Notes: generated by a model not told the origin, from the sequence alone. Positions 9,058 through 18,004 are shown, counted from the stretch's first letter. The stretch: 64,000 nt of DNA from Terriglobia bacterium (GCA_022452285.1 JAKUNG010000002.1:206576-270575); one strand, 5' to 3'. A program made the numbers and translations.

Positions 9058-9855
9058 TTAATGATGATCAATTCGATTTCCATCCGGTCGACTTTTAAAT
9101 TCCTTAACCAAATTCAAAAAGGCTTCTACCACTGCTTCGAAGATTATCTTACCTTTTTCTGGAGTTGCAAGTTTTGGATCTCCGTATACACCACTTTTAC
9201 TAAAACGGGTCCAAATATCCATAAATTTTACGGGGGAACTTTCCATGAGATCGAGAATAATGAATTTTGATGGAGGCATTCCTATTTCTTTTTCCGCCTT
9301 ATCCATTTGGACGTGAGGACTATCCAGATGCAAATATACTGATGTTTCTAACTCTCCAGCATGAGCTATTCCACCTTGTTCTGATTCCCTAACAGCATTG
9401 ATTTCTTTTGGAGCTAAGGAAGGCCAGATAAAGGCACCACACAAACTATCAGTTTCAAGAATTGTCCTTCGAGCAACCAATTCCAAAATAGGCATATTTG
9501 AACCATGTCCATCGGCAATTAGAATTCTTTTAAAACCATGATGCGCTACACTCTTAGTAACATCGAGAACAAAATTAAGAAGGTGTTCCATTTGAATATC
9601 AATTGTTCCTGGAAAGTCCATATGATGGGTTTCAAAACCATAAGGAATTAATGGAAGTAATAAGATTTCACCATTGGCACGAGAAGCTGCTTCTTCACAG
9701 ATATTTTGAATAAGAAAATTATCAGTATCTAAGGGTAGGTGGTATCCATGATCTTCTACTGAGCCAATTGGCTGAACAACTACAGGTTGTTTTGGCACCA
9801 ATTCTTTTAATTCTTGCCAGCTATAGTTCTGATAAAAATAGTCTTTCCGTTTCAT
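9058..9855 (-). CDS. Creatininase-family metal-dependent hydrolase
   Basis: 265 residues, the usual length for creatininase/MftE/FAPy-hydrolase-type amidohydrolases. The metal ligands are in place: Glu34 and His36 in GSVEDHGYH, Asp in PLDTD, His in ADGHGSN, and Glu in HAGELETS. The family hydrolyses cyclic or linear amide bonds of small molecules; members include creatininase and the mycofactocin peptidase, so the specificity cannot be told. GGAG lies 7 bases before the ATG. It follows the SelA-like gene by 75 bases on the same strand, so the two are probably co-transcribed, suggesting catabolism of an amide- or amine-containing compound. Confidence 0.85.
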   Translation of the reverse strand: MKRKDYFYQNYSWQELKELVPKQPVVVQPIGSVEDHGYHLPLDTDNFLIQNICEEAASRANGEILLLPLIPYGFETHHMDFPGTIDIQMEHLLNFVLDVTKSVAHHGFKRILIADGHGSNMPILELVARRTILETDSLCGAFIWPSLAPKEINAVRESEQGGIAHAGELETSVYLHLDSPHVQMDKAEKEIGMPPSKFIILDLMESSPVKFMDIWTRFSKSGVYGDPKLATPEKGKIIFEAVVEAFLNLVKEFKSRPDGNRIDHH

Positions 9856-9930
9856 AGAAACTCCAATTCAAAATTTTTGCAGTCATTGTAGATAATATCT
9901 TAAGCGCGGCAATGTTTGTTTCATCGTGTT

Positions 9931-11127
9931 TTATTTAAAAAGAATTGATGAGAACCTCTTAATTACTATATCCAATTGATCAATAGTTAAACTAATAGGA
10001 TCTATAATTAAATATCCCTTGGACAATTCTTCCTGTCCAACTGCAACAGCAGGATCACCATCCAGTAATCGTAATACTATATCAACAACCGTTATACCTG
10101 CCTGGTCTTTAATACCCAACCTTAACTTTGGATATGTTTCTTCTCGACTTTTAAAAGACTCTACCTCTAGGTCAGGCAGTTCCTGGAGTCCTGACTTAAG
10201 AACTCTAAGTTTTTCATTTTGCTCTTGGTTCCAAACAGAATGATCTTGCTTAACATAAGTTTTTAATGCCACAACCAATCCAGCTATTTCTTCTTTGCCA
10301 ACCTTAAGAGATCTACCAATTCCTTGAGAAGGTGGTCCAGGTATTTTATTTGATTTAAGAAACTTTTCCCGTAGGGTCCAAGTCTCAGATAAAACATCCA
10401 TATCTTGATGTTGCAGAGAAACTGATTCAATCAAGTCCCGTCGTCCTACTAAAATTCCAGAAGCCTGTGGACCACGAATAGCTTTTCCTCCCGAAAAGAC
10501 AACTAGATCAGCACCTTCACTGATAAAATATTGTAGATTTTCCATTGGAGGGAGTGCTGCGGCTGCATCAACGATGACAGGTAGATGGTGACGGTGGGCA
10601 ATAGTGATTGTATCTTTAAGGGAAACTGCTCCCAGTAAATCCATACAGACCCAGTGGATGGCAACAGTGTTTGTATGAATTGCAGATTCAATGTGCCATG
10701 GGGCTATATACCCTCCCGTTGGATTTCCAAGATGACCCACTTCAACTAGTCTTGCTCCGGCTGAACGAAGAGCATGATCATACCCATTTCGGTGGGACCG
10801 TTGAACTATAATCTCATTAGGCATTCCAGATGTATCAGGCAAACTTTCCATCTTACGGATATCTAACCCAGCGATACAAGCTGCAGCTGCTAGCTGTAAA
10901 CCAGCCGATGCACCAGAAGTCACATAGCCTGCCTCAGCACCAGTTACTTCAGCAAGATAAGTCCCCGCTCTTTCTTGTAACTCTTCAATTCGCACACTCC
11001 ACTGAGAGGCCTCCTTCATTGCTTGAACTGCTTCTGCTACCATCGGTGGACCTCCAAGCCGGGTTAAAGTTCCAGCAGCATTAATTATTCGAGTTACACC
11101 TAGATTTTGGTAAATGTCGTTCAGCAT
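9931..11127 (-). CDS. SelA-like PLP-dependent enzyme
   Basis: 398-residue fold-type I PLP enzyme resembling L-seryl-tRNA(Sec) selenium transferase. It begins with INAAGTLTRLGG, typical of the SelA-related group, and the PLP lysine is Lys215 in FSGGKAIRGPQ. The N-terminal tRNA-binding domain of true SelA is absent (about 398 against about 460 residues). It therefore belongs with SelA-like aminotransferase/ammonia-lyase enzymes such as DgaE (D-glucosaminate-6-phosphate ammonia lyase) and EF_0838, not selenocysteine synthesis. AGGGGGAT precedes the ATG. It heads a likely operon with the creatininase-like gene, and an EF_0837-type amidohydrolase lies about 8 kb away. Reaction unknown; an elimination or aldol-type reaction on an amino acid is likely. 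Confidence 0.8.
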   Translation of the reverse strand: MLNDIYQNLGVTRIINAAGTLTRLGGPPMVAEAVQAMKEASQWSVRIEELQERAGTYLAEVTGAEAGYVTSGASAGLQLAAAACIAGLDIRKMESLPDTSGMPNEIIVQRSHRNGYDHALRSAGARLVEVGHLGNPTGGYIAPWHIESAIHTNTVAIHWVCMDLLGAVSLKDTITIAHRHHLPVIVDAAAALPPMENLQYFISEGADLVVFSGGKAIRGPQASGILVGRRDLIESVSLQHQDMDVLSETWTLREKFLKSNKIPGPPSQGIGRSLKVGKEEIAGLVVALKTYVKQDHSVWNQEQNEKLRVLKSGLQELPDLEVESFKSREETYPKLRLGIKDQAGITVVDIVLRLLDGDPAVAVGQEELSKGYLIIDPISLTIDQLDIVIKRFSSILFK

Positions 11128-11354
11128 ATCCCCCTTTTTGTTCGACTGAATCAGATTTGAATATTCAAAACATTATTCAAGCTTGTTCAAGCAATTAATT
11201 TAACAAACCATTTAACCTAGCAATAAAAAAAACGCTCTATTGCTCTAATAATGTTGTTAGATTGGCGAGCTGATTTCATTCGTGGTAAAGTCTAATCTTT
11301 AGTCCAAAAATAAAGTATCTCAACAATATACTCATAAATAAACTACCAATCAGG

Positions 11355-12143
11355 ATGGTCACTATCAATAACTTCTCGATTGTTCAATTGTCAGATGCTC
11401 ATGTTTATGAGGAAGAAAGCCATGAAGTCTATGGTGTTGTCCCTATCGCTAATCTCAAAGCAGCAGTTCACTCTATCAATAGTATTAGACCACTTCCCTC
11501 TCTATGTATTTACACAGGTGATGCTGTTTCCATTAAATCAGAAAAAGCCTATCTTCTTTTTAAAGAACAAATCCAACTTTTAAAAATACCTGTTCACTAT
11601 GCTATGGGTAACCATGATAACCGAATGCTCTTACGTCGCCAATTATTGAATGAATCAGAAATGTCCGATGGACCCTATTATTACGCCATCCATCAAGCTG
11701 GATGGCGAATCGTGATTTTGGATACTTCCGTTCCAGGTGAGGTCTGGGGACAGATCAATAAGCAGCAATTAATTTGGTTAGAGGAAATATTGAGGGATGA
11801 TATGCCTACATTTATTTTCATGCATCACCATCCCGTACCTGTTGGAGTGCCATGGATTGACAACCTTATGTTAAAAAAGCCTGATCAATTGATAAAGATC
11901 CTTCAACAAGCTGGTTGTGTCCACTCAGTTTTTTTTGGTCATATTCATTTTGAATGCCATATTGAGGTACAAAACCTACGATTTATGTCAGTTCCTTCAA
12001 TCTCTTTTCAGTTTAGTGAAATGCCTCATACAAAAAAAATAGCCTCAAATCCTCCAGGCTTTCGATTAATTCAAGTAAACACTAATATAGTTAGAAGTAT
12101 TGTCCATCGACTAACTTATGAGGAATTAAATACTTATTTTTAA
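11355..12143 (+). CDS. Metallophosphoesterase, cyclic-nucleotide phosphodiesterase-like
   Basis: 262-residue calcineurin-like phosphoesterase with all blocks: DAH at residues 14-16 (SDAHVY), GD in YTGDAVS, GNHD in AMGNHDNR, His pair in FMHHHPVP, and GHIH in FFGHIHFECH. This spacing matches the class III 3',5'-cyclic nucleotide phosphodiesterase group (CpdA/Icc) and glycerophosphodiesterase relatives. No signal peptide, so cytoplasmic. The ATG follows CAGG with almost no spacing, so the ribosome site is weak. Cyclic-nucleotide hydrolysis is a family-level possibility only. Confidence 0.84.
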   Translation: MVTINNFSIVQLSDAHVYEEESHEVYGVVPIANLKAAVHSINSIRPLPSLCIYTGDAVSIKSEKAYLLFKEQIQLLKIPVHYAMGNHDNRMLLRRQLLNESEMSDGPYYYAIHQAGWRIVILDTSVPGEVWGQINKQQLIWLEEILRDDMPTFIFMHHHPVPVGVPWIDNLMLKKPDQLIKILQQAGCVHSVFFGHIHFECHIEVQNLRFMSVPSISFQFSEMPHTKKIASNPPGFRLIQVNTNIVRSIVHRLTYEELNTYF

Positions 12144-12207
12144 GAAGTTCGTACACTCGATATCTCAATGATCCTAATTTTTAAAGATCGAAAAGGAGAA
12201 AAAACTA

Positions 12208-13236
12208 ATGAAAATCTCACTTGGATGCTGTTATTGGCGTCCAATTATTTTAATTGTAGCAGTCCTTGCAATAGGTTTTGGGTTCTGGCAAAAACTTTTC
12301 CTCGTGCCAGGAGTTGCTGTTGAGTCAAGAAGAAACTTGACTCAAGCAGACATAAACAAATGGATGAAGGAACTGTCTAACTGGGGACGTTGGGGCAAAA
12401 CCGATCAACTTGGTGCCTTAAACTTTATTACAGCAGAAAAACGAAAAGATGCTGCAAAATTAGTTAAGGAAGGGATTTCCGTATCTCTAGCCCGTGATGT
12501 GGAAAAACAAGAGTCAATAGATAATCCATATCCTTTTAAGCATACGATGCTACTCACTGGTAAAAGTCCAGGAATGTTTTCTAACGACAAGTTTGCTGTA
12601 CAGTACCATGGATGGGCTCACACTCACATGGATTCGCTTTGTCACATGTTTTTTGAAGGTAAAATGTTTAATGGATTCTCACAGCTTGAAGTGAAAAATG
12701 GTGGCGCTGAGAAGCTAGGAATTCAGCAATTTAAGAAGGGGATTTTTACACGCGGCATACTAATTGATATCCCTAGACTTAAAGGAGTGAACTATTTAGA
12801 ACCAAAACAGGCAATCTACCCAGAAGATTTAGATGCTTGGGAGAAAAAAACTGGGATTAAAGTAAGCCGTGGTGACGTAATCTTTGTTCGTACAGGACGA
12901 TGGGCCAGAAGAAAAGAAAAAGGAGTTTGGGATATTACCAAAGAAGCAGCTGGCCTGTACGCCTCCTGTGCACAATGGCTGCATCAACGCGAAATTGCGA
13001 TGCTTGGAAGTGATGCAGCTAGTGAGGTTGCCCCATCTGGTATTGAAGGAGTCATATCCCCAATTCATCAGCTTTCTATAATTGCAATGGGGGTACCTTT
13101 ATTTGACAATTGTGATTTGGAAGCTGTCAGTGCTGAAGCAAACCGTTTGGGACGTTGGGATTTTCTTCTAACCACTGCTCCCTTGCCAGTAAATGGGGGA
13201 ACAGGTTCTCCATTAAATCCAATAGCCACTTTTTAA
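12208..13236 (+). CDS. Cyclase-family (kynurenine-formamidase-like) hydrolase, membrane-anchored
   Basis: 342 residues. Residues 9-28 form a hydrophobic segment, a signal anchor or uncleaved signal. The body is a cyclase-family (PF04199) hydrolase: the metal motif HxxxHxHxDxxxH is visible in HGWAHTHMDSLCH, a variant of the bacterial kynurenine formamidase motif HxGTHxDxPxH. C-terminal features include GSDAASEV and a final hydrophobic turn. The presence of an anchor implies the enzyme works in the periplasm or at the membrane, unlike cytoplasmic KynB. AAGGAG lies about 9 bases before the ATG. It probably hydrolyses an amide or lactone; substrate unknown. Convergent with the sorbosone dehydrogenase gene. 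Confidence 0.8.
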   Translation: MKISLGCCYWRPIILIVAVLAIGFGFWQKLFLVPGVAVESRRNLTQADINKWMKELSNWGRWGKTDQLGALNFITAEKRKDAAKLVKEGISVSLARDVEKQESIDNPYPFKHTMLLTGKSPGMFSNDKFAVQYHGWAHTHMDSLCHMFFEGKMFNGFSQLEVKNGGAEKLGIQQFKKGIFTRGILIDIPRLKGVNYLEPKQAIYPEDLDAWEKKTGIKVSRGDVIFVRTGRWARRKEKGVWDITKEAAGLYASCAQWLHQREIAMLGSDAASEVAPSGIEGVISPIHQLSIIAMGVPLFDNCDLEAVSAEANRLGRWDFLLTTAPLPVNGGTGSPLNPIATF

Positions 13237-13376
13237 ATTTTAAAACTTTTTCAAAATTAACAGTTATAGAGCTAAATAGAACATCTTCTGAATAACATGA
13301 AAGAGGCTATTCGATTCTTTTTAGTAGATTTCAACAGAATGTTAACCACAATAAATAACTTGTAGCTAACGCTGCT

Positions 13377-13399
13377 GAGGTTTCACACGTAAAAACCTC
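13377..13399. terminator. Candidate hairpin between convergent genes
   Basis: GAGGTTT, nine bases, AAACCTC: a 7-bp stem between the cyclase-family gene and the convergent sorbosone dehydrogenase gene. There is no clear U-tract, so terminator function is only likely from position. Confidence 0.35.
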
Positions 13400-13429
13400 T
13401 TAAGGTGTCCTTTAAAAAATGATGATGGT

Positions 13430-13513
13430 CTATTTGAGAGTTTGAATAAAGGCCATGAGTTTCAAAATCTCATCTGGACTCATACGGTTACTAAAAGACT
13501 GCATAGCCCCAGT
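13430..13513 (-). pseudogene. Cytochrome c C-terminal continuation after in-frame TGA
   Basis: Reading on in the same frame past the TGA at 13516-13514, 27 further codons run to a TAG at 13432-13430. They encode TGAMQSFSNRMSPDEILKL and the rest of a normal cytochrome c helix ending AFIQTLK. The GAM methionine is the expected axial haem ligand for the CQSCH haem site upstream, and the SPDEILKLMAFI segment is the standard final helix. This is therefore the true end of the protein, separated by one stop codon. See the finding on this TGA. Confidence 0.8.
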
Positions 13514-15229
13514 TCAACCTCCAAAAATTATTTCGAATAAACCAACATCCGTAGCTCCTCGGGGATAATTATATTTATTATCAACTAGATTAGGACCAAT
13601 ACGACCGGTACCATCTTTTAAATGGCACGACTGACACCATTGCTGATACAAATCAGAACCAGTAGCTGTAGCCTTTGGATTGTCTTTGTAAGGATTAATT
13701 CCAGTGCTGTAAAATCCTGTTACAGCCTGACTCACATCGTCAACAGGCAGTTTTAGTGGCTTATTGTCTAACGAGTGAAGAAATCTTATCTTCTGATCAG
13801 AACTATTTTGATCCCCCAAGCTAACAAGAGTCCTTGCTGTTTCTGCTCCCGCAGGCACCTGATCTGCTGGGACTACTCTCCATAGTGACCCTGGAGGGTT
13901 CGCCAAAGGACCTTTGTCAGCAGTATAAAAGCACTCGCAATTAACTGCTAAAACATAACCATCCTCATCATAACCTCCAGCAGTAAACTGAAGATTCGTG
14001 TGTAATAATTCTTCTAGTTGCCACTGTCCATTCCAGCCCAAGCCAAAAACTCGTCCAGAACACCAATCACCAACTAAATAGACTCCTTTCATTCCGCCAT
14101 AATTGGCAACTCCAAGACCTTCAATAGAGCAGCCAGTTCCTGACGTAAGCGGTTTTGCTCCAGGATAAGGGATTTCATGGGGATATTCAGCTGCAGGTAG
14201 CAGTCCAACCTGCGGGCACTTGTCATCAGGACCGGTCATAGGGTGGCACTTACTTCCATTCATTCTAGGCCAACCATAGTTTTCTCCACCTTTGCTTGTT
14301 GCTGGTTGATAGATAATTTCTTCCCAGTGATTCTGGCCAACATCAGCAATAAAAAGATCACCTGTTTTTAAATCAAATGAAAATTCATAGGGATTTCGAA
14401 CTCCATAAGCCCAAATCTCAGGTTTTGAACGAGTTTTTATTTTTGAAAACTGCTCTTCAGTAATTCCAAATAAAACCATCAGTTGTTCATCAGATGCACG
14501 AGCAAATGGGTTGTCTGAGGGAACCTTATAAGGAATTGAATCATCTTCAACATCTATATCTATCCTTAACATCTTTGCTAACCATGTACCCAAATCCTGC
14601 CCTGCTTCATAAGGATCCCCTTCCCAACCACCATCCCCACTTGCAATATATAGATATCCATCTGGTCCAAACTCGATCTGACCTCCATTATGATTATAGT
14701 ATGGCTGCTCAATGCGAAGTATAACCTTCGCAGTTTGATTGGTTCTCTCCGGAGTCATCACATTCGGACTGCCTGGATCAATTTGAAAACGGACTATGAC
14801 ACCATCACCATTAAATGGCAGCGAGGCATAATGAACAAAGAAATAACCGTTTTCTTTAAACTGAGGGTGAAAAGCTACCGAATACAGTCCTTGCTCAACA
14901 AATCCAGTTTGTACATCATTTCCTAAAGGGTTTATATTTGTTAAATCAAGAAAGGGTTTCTTTTGCACACTACCATCCTTGTGAACAATCTTAATTCTTC
15001 CTACCCTCTCTACGACAAAAATTCTACCTGATCCATCTCCAGCGTTCGCTGCATTAGTGGGATCATAAAAACCATCAGCAATCTTAACCAAAGCGATTTT
15101 GGGACCACCGGGGAGTTTGCCTCCTGGACGTGCCACTTCCTCAGAAGTGGACGGGACCTTTCTTTCGCTGGCAACTAGAACGAAAGGGATCAACAAAAAT
15201 AAGAATAATGTCAGCCGGGCAGTCTTCAT
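13514..15229 (-). CDS. Secreted sorbosone/glucose dehydrogenase propeller with cytochrome c domain (interrupted)
   Basis: 571 residues to the TGA, 598 sense codons plus the TGA if the stop is ignored. A signal peptide is followed by a GSDH-type six-bladed propeller: GLYSVAFHP, the catalytic His region NHNGGQIEFGPDGYLY, and AYGVRNPYEFSFD. A class I cytochrome c domain follows with haem motif CQSCH at 532-536. The family oxidises sugars or sugar alcohols with PQQ, passing electrons to the haem in the periplasm. The start at 15229 is fixed by GGAG; a TTG four codons earlier is unlikely. The protein ends at IIFGG just before the Met ligand, while the next 27 in-frame codons restore the domain. 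As written the haem would lack its axial Met. Confidence 0.85.
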   Translation of the reverse strand: MKTARLTLFLFLLIPFVLVASERKVPSTSEEVARPGGKLPGGPKIALVKIADGFYDPTNAANAGDGSGRIFVVERVGRIKIVHKDGSVQKKPFLDLTNINPLGNDVQTGFVEQGLYSVAFHPQFKENGYFFVHYASLPFNGDGVIVRFQIDPGSPNVMTPERTNQTAKVILRIEQPYYNHNGGQIEFGPDGYLYIASGDGGWEGDPYEAGQDLGTWLAKMLRIDIDVEDDSIPYKVPSDNPFARASDEQLMVLFGITEEQFSKIKTRSKPEIWAYGVRNPYEFSFDLKTGDLFIADVGQNHWEEIIYQPATSKGGENYGWPRMNGSKCHPMTGPDDKCPQVGLLPAAEYPHEIPYPGAKPLTSGTGCSIEGLGVANYGGMKGVYLVGDWCSGRVFGLGWNGQWQLEELLHTNLQFTAGGYDEDGYVLAVNCECFYTADKGPLANPPGSLWRVVPADQVPAGAETARTLVSLGDQNSSDQKIRFLHSLDNKPLKLPVDDVSQAVTGFYSTGINPYKDNPKATATGSDLYQQWCQSCHLKDGTGRIGPNLVDNKYNYPRGATDVGLFEIIFGG

Positions 15230-15386
15230 TATATTCTCCAAGTCTTTGAATGTTGAAACTACTGAAAGAGTCGAAAACCGTATTCTACCATGTACAATAA
15301 AATCCTTGTCTATAGAACAAACCTTTATTCGTTTCTTTGAAAAAAATACTACAAAAATAAAACAAAGTACTTAAAAAAAATTCCTG

Positions 15387-16511
15387 TCAAATGTTCAGAA
15401 CTCTATCACGAGCTACTACTTTCCAAAATTCCTTAACATAGTTATTTTGGACAACCCCTACTTCTTTATTTAAAGCGGTAGTCGGACAAATATGCCAAGG
15501 GATTCCAACTAATTCATTACTAGGTTTTAGTTTAGAAGCTTGGGTTGTTTTAATAACAAGATGTTCCTCATTTTGTAATACTAGTTCAGCATCTGGCAAC
15601 TGCGGAAAAAATACGCGATTAGTCATTAATGGGTCTGAAGCCACCGCTTTACATCCTAAATCCAGTGTAACTAAACCTTGACCTGGCAAGCTAATGACAC
15701 GAGTCAGTATGACAGCTGCCGGAGTAAAATGAAGATCGGGGAACATAGTGTCATATCCAATATCATGAAAAATACAAGTGCCTGGACTATACTCGACAAA
15801 AGAATCATTCATCTCTGCATAGATGGGAAAAGTTGCTGTACCCCCACAAACTAATCGAGGAACTTTTGAACCGGCACTGAGTAATTTATCCCTAAGCAAA
15901 CTGACCTTTTGAAATGCCTGGTGAACTGCAACTGCACGGTCCTTTCGGTCAGATTGATGCAAGTGCCCATCATAAATGTGAAAGCCCCCAGCTTTTATTC
16001 CCGGACTATTATCAATTTCCTTATAAAGATTGAAGGCTTGGTCACCTGGCTCCACACCCGTGCGGTGCAAACCTGTATCTATATCTAAAAGGACCTCAAT
16101 TGTTTCTCCCGCTTTAACCATTGCGTTGTTCAACTCAGAAATGGATTCGATATGGTCTGCAATTACCATAAAATTCACATCTGGGTATTTTTTAACAAAA
16201 TTTACTGCTCGTTTTATATTGGGCCCGACAATATGATAGGCAAGTAGAATATCTTGAGCACCGGCTTCAGCTACCATTTCACTCTCAGCAAAAGTTGCTG
16301 CTTTAAACTTCTTAATCCCATGGTTGAGCTGTAATTTAACCACCTCAGCCATTTTGTAAGTTTTAACATGGGGACGTAACTTTAGGGGATCACTGGACAT
16401 TTTAACCATCTGCTTAATATTCATTTCAATGATTTCAGGAAAAACAACTAAGGCTGGAGTCACTAGCAAATGAGAATTTTTTATCAGATACTGTCTAGAC
16501 AAGGGTTTCAT
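15387..16511 (-). CDS. D-threonine aldolase-like PLP enzyme (DSD1 family)
   Basis: 374-residue fold-type III PLP enzyme. The alanine-racemase-like N-terminal barrel carries the PLP lysine in LRPHVKTYK; the C-terminal D-serine dehydratase-like domain has the metal-binding His and Cys in PWHICPTTAL. This is the layout of D-threonine aldolase and eukaryotic-type D-serine dehydratase (DSD1). Reaction: metal- and PLP-dependent cleavage or dehydration of D-3-hydroxy amino acids. The ATG at 16511 is preferred because TGAGGA, overlapping the stop of the upstream transporter, gives a good ribosome site; a GTG five codons earlier would overlap that stop as GTGA. Either way it is translationally coupled to the permease gene. 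Confidence 0.86.
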   Translation of the reverse strand: MKPLSRQYLIKNSHLLVTPALVVFPEIIEMNIKQMVKMSSDPLKLRPHVKTYKMAEVVKLQLNHGIKKFKAATFAESEMVAEAGAQDILLAYHIVGPNIKRAVNFVKKYPDVNFMVIADHIESISELNNAMVKAGETIEVLLDIDTGLHRTGVEPGDQAFNLYKEIDNSPGIKAGGFHIYDGHLHQSDRKDRAVAVHQAFQKVSLLRDKLLSAGSKVPRLVCGGTATFPIYAEMNDSFVEYSPGTCIFHDIGYDTMFPDLHFTPAAVILTRVISLPGQGLVTLDLGCKAVASDPLMTNRVFFPQLPDAELVLQNEEHLVIKTTQASKLKPSNELVGIPWHICPTTALNKEVGVVQNNYVKEFWKVVARDRVLNI

Positions 16512-16522
16512 CTTAATTTTCC

Positions 16523-17851
16523 TCACACAGACTCAAGCAAACGAGCTTTATCCACTTCTTTAGGTTTAACAAAAAATAATAAGAATAAGGGGGCAATAGA
16601 AGTAATCCCCACAAACCAAAATGCTAGTTCATAAGAAATTAAATTTGATAATTCCCCATATTCTGGATCAATAAACCAACCTCTTACCGAAGCAGCCATC
16701 TTGTTGCCAACAACATGAGATATATTTGATAACGTCATATAGGTTGTGAATACCGTAGCTGCTGCTGTTGTCCATGAAATTCTCATTGACATCGACAAAA
16801 AACCTACTGCTCCAACAGCCGAAAGCGTCTCATATGAAAGTATATAGCTCATTGAAAACCAAGACTCATTCCACAAATTTGGATATGTTGCATATATTAG
16901 GGAAGCAACACCGTAACCACCAAACCCTATGATTATAATTATTCTCCGTCCAAAACGATCAGCAAGGAACCCCCCTAGTATAGCCCCTAAAATAATTGGG
17001 AAAGTGGCGTAAAGACCTGAAGCAGTCGAAAATTCCAGATCTGTCCATCGTGGGTTAAGGTGTTGAGTGTATAACGTATTTGTCATGACTTCATTGATTC
17101 CAGAGGCTATCAGCTTAGTTAAGGCAAAAAAGATAAAACAAAAAGTCGTTGTTAAAGAAAATGCCTTAATGACCCTTTTAAACACCTTCCATGGATTAGT
17201 ACTTGGGATAGCGACCTTTTGAGCTGCCTCACCAAAACTCCAAGGGAACCGTCTTTCACCATCACGTTCTAAGACAAAAAGCGGGACTAACATTACAGCA
17301 AGCAATAAGAGAACTTGAATACCCACACAGGCCCCTAAGCCTCCGACATTTAAAACATGAGACAAACCCCAAGCACCGATTCCCTTACCAATTAATTTAG
17401 AACCCCACATCATACCATTCATTTGCCCTTGTTCATTTGCAGGTAGAACATCAACAGCCAATGCATCGGTACACACATCTTGCAATGACGCAAAACAATT
17501 ATGAAGAAAGTACATATAGAGGATAAATTGTAGCTCTTGTGAGGGATCTCCCAGGCCAATAAAGCCCAACAGTGTCAAAGCCATCATCAGTTCAGAACCA
17601 ATGACCCAGGGACGTCTTCTTCCCATAGAACGAATCGTAAAACTATCCATTATTGGAGCCCAAATGAGTTTAAAGGACCAGGGTATTAGTATTATGGCCT
17701 TTAAATTTCCAATCTCATTGTCACCAACTTGATAGTGATATGCCAAATATGATGGCAGAGTAATCAACATAAATCCCCAAGGCACACCCTGTGCAAAATA
17801 TAAAGCACAAAGGGTTACCCGTCGCTGCCATCGACTTTCAACTAATGCCAT
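16523..17851 (-). CDS. AmpG-like major facilitator transporter
   Basis: 442-residue MFS protein with about twelve membrane helices. The N-terminus reads LYFAQGVPWGF, then KLIWAPIMDSF and GRRRPW between helices 2 and 3, and ASLQDVCTDALAVD in helix 4. These are the hallmark motifs of the AmpG/acetyl-CoA transporter (SLC33) group. AmpG imports anhydromuropeptides in proteobacteria. The C-terminus contains GGFLADRFGRR. AAGGAAA stands before the ATG. The last codons overlap the ribosome site of the D-threonine-aldolase-like gene, implying an imported D-amino-acid compound or a peptidoglycan fragment. The substrate is inferred from family only. Confidence 0.83.
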   Translation of the reverse strand: MALVESRWQRRVTLCALYFAQGVPWGFMLITLPSYLAYHYQVGDNEIGNLKAIILIPWSFKLIWAPIMDSFTIRSMGRRRPWVIGSELMMALTLLGFIGLGDPSQELQFILYMYFLHNCFASLQDVCTDALAVDVLPANEQGQMNGMMWGSKLIGKGIGAWGLSHVLNVGGLGACVGIQVLLLLAVMLVPLFVLERDGERRFPWSFGEAAQKVAIPSTNPWKVFKRVIKAFSLTTTFCFIFFALTKLIASGINEVMTNTLYTQHLNPRWTDLEFSTASGLYATFPIILGAILGGFLADRFGRRIIIIIGFGGYGVASLIYATYPNLWNESWFSMSYILSYETLSAVGAVGFLSMSMRISWTTAAATVFTTYMTLSNISHVVGNKMAASVRGWFIDPEYGELSNLISYELAFWFVGITSIAPLFLLFFVKPKEVDKARLLESV

Positions 17852-18004
17852 TTTAAAGTTTCCTTAAAAATGAAATTGAACAATAGAAACAAATAATAAG
17901 ATCTTTAATAATTAAAACTTAGGACATATATCTTTATTATTTACTTTAATAATTGATGTTGATGAATAGAACTCAATCCAACAAACTATATTAGGTCACT
18001 TGGT

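Noticed and set aside
9931..11127. True selenocysteine synthase SelA
   Set aside because: Lacks the N-terminal tRNA-binding domain, is too short, and sits beside a creatininase-like gene; SelA-like metabolic enzyme is the better call.
13497..13516. Small hairpin directly after the TGA as a selenocysteine insertion element
   Set aside because: Only a 4-bp stem (ACTG/CAGT) with an 8-base loop that starts immediately after the TGA, unlike bacterial SECIS spacing. The nearby SelA-like enzyme belongs to the amino-acid-metabolism group and is not evidence of selenocysteine synthesis.
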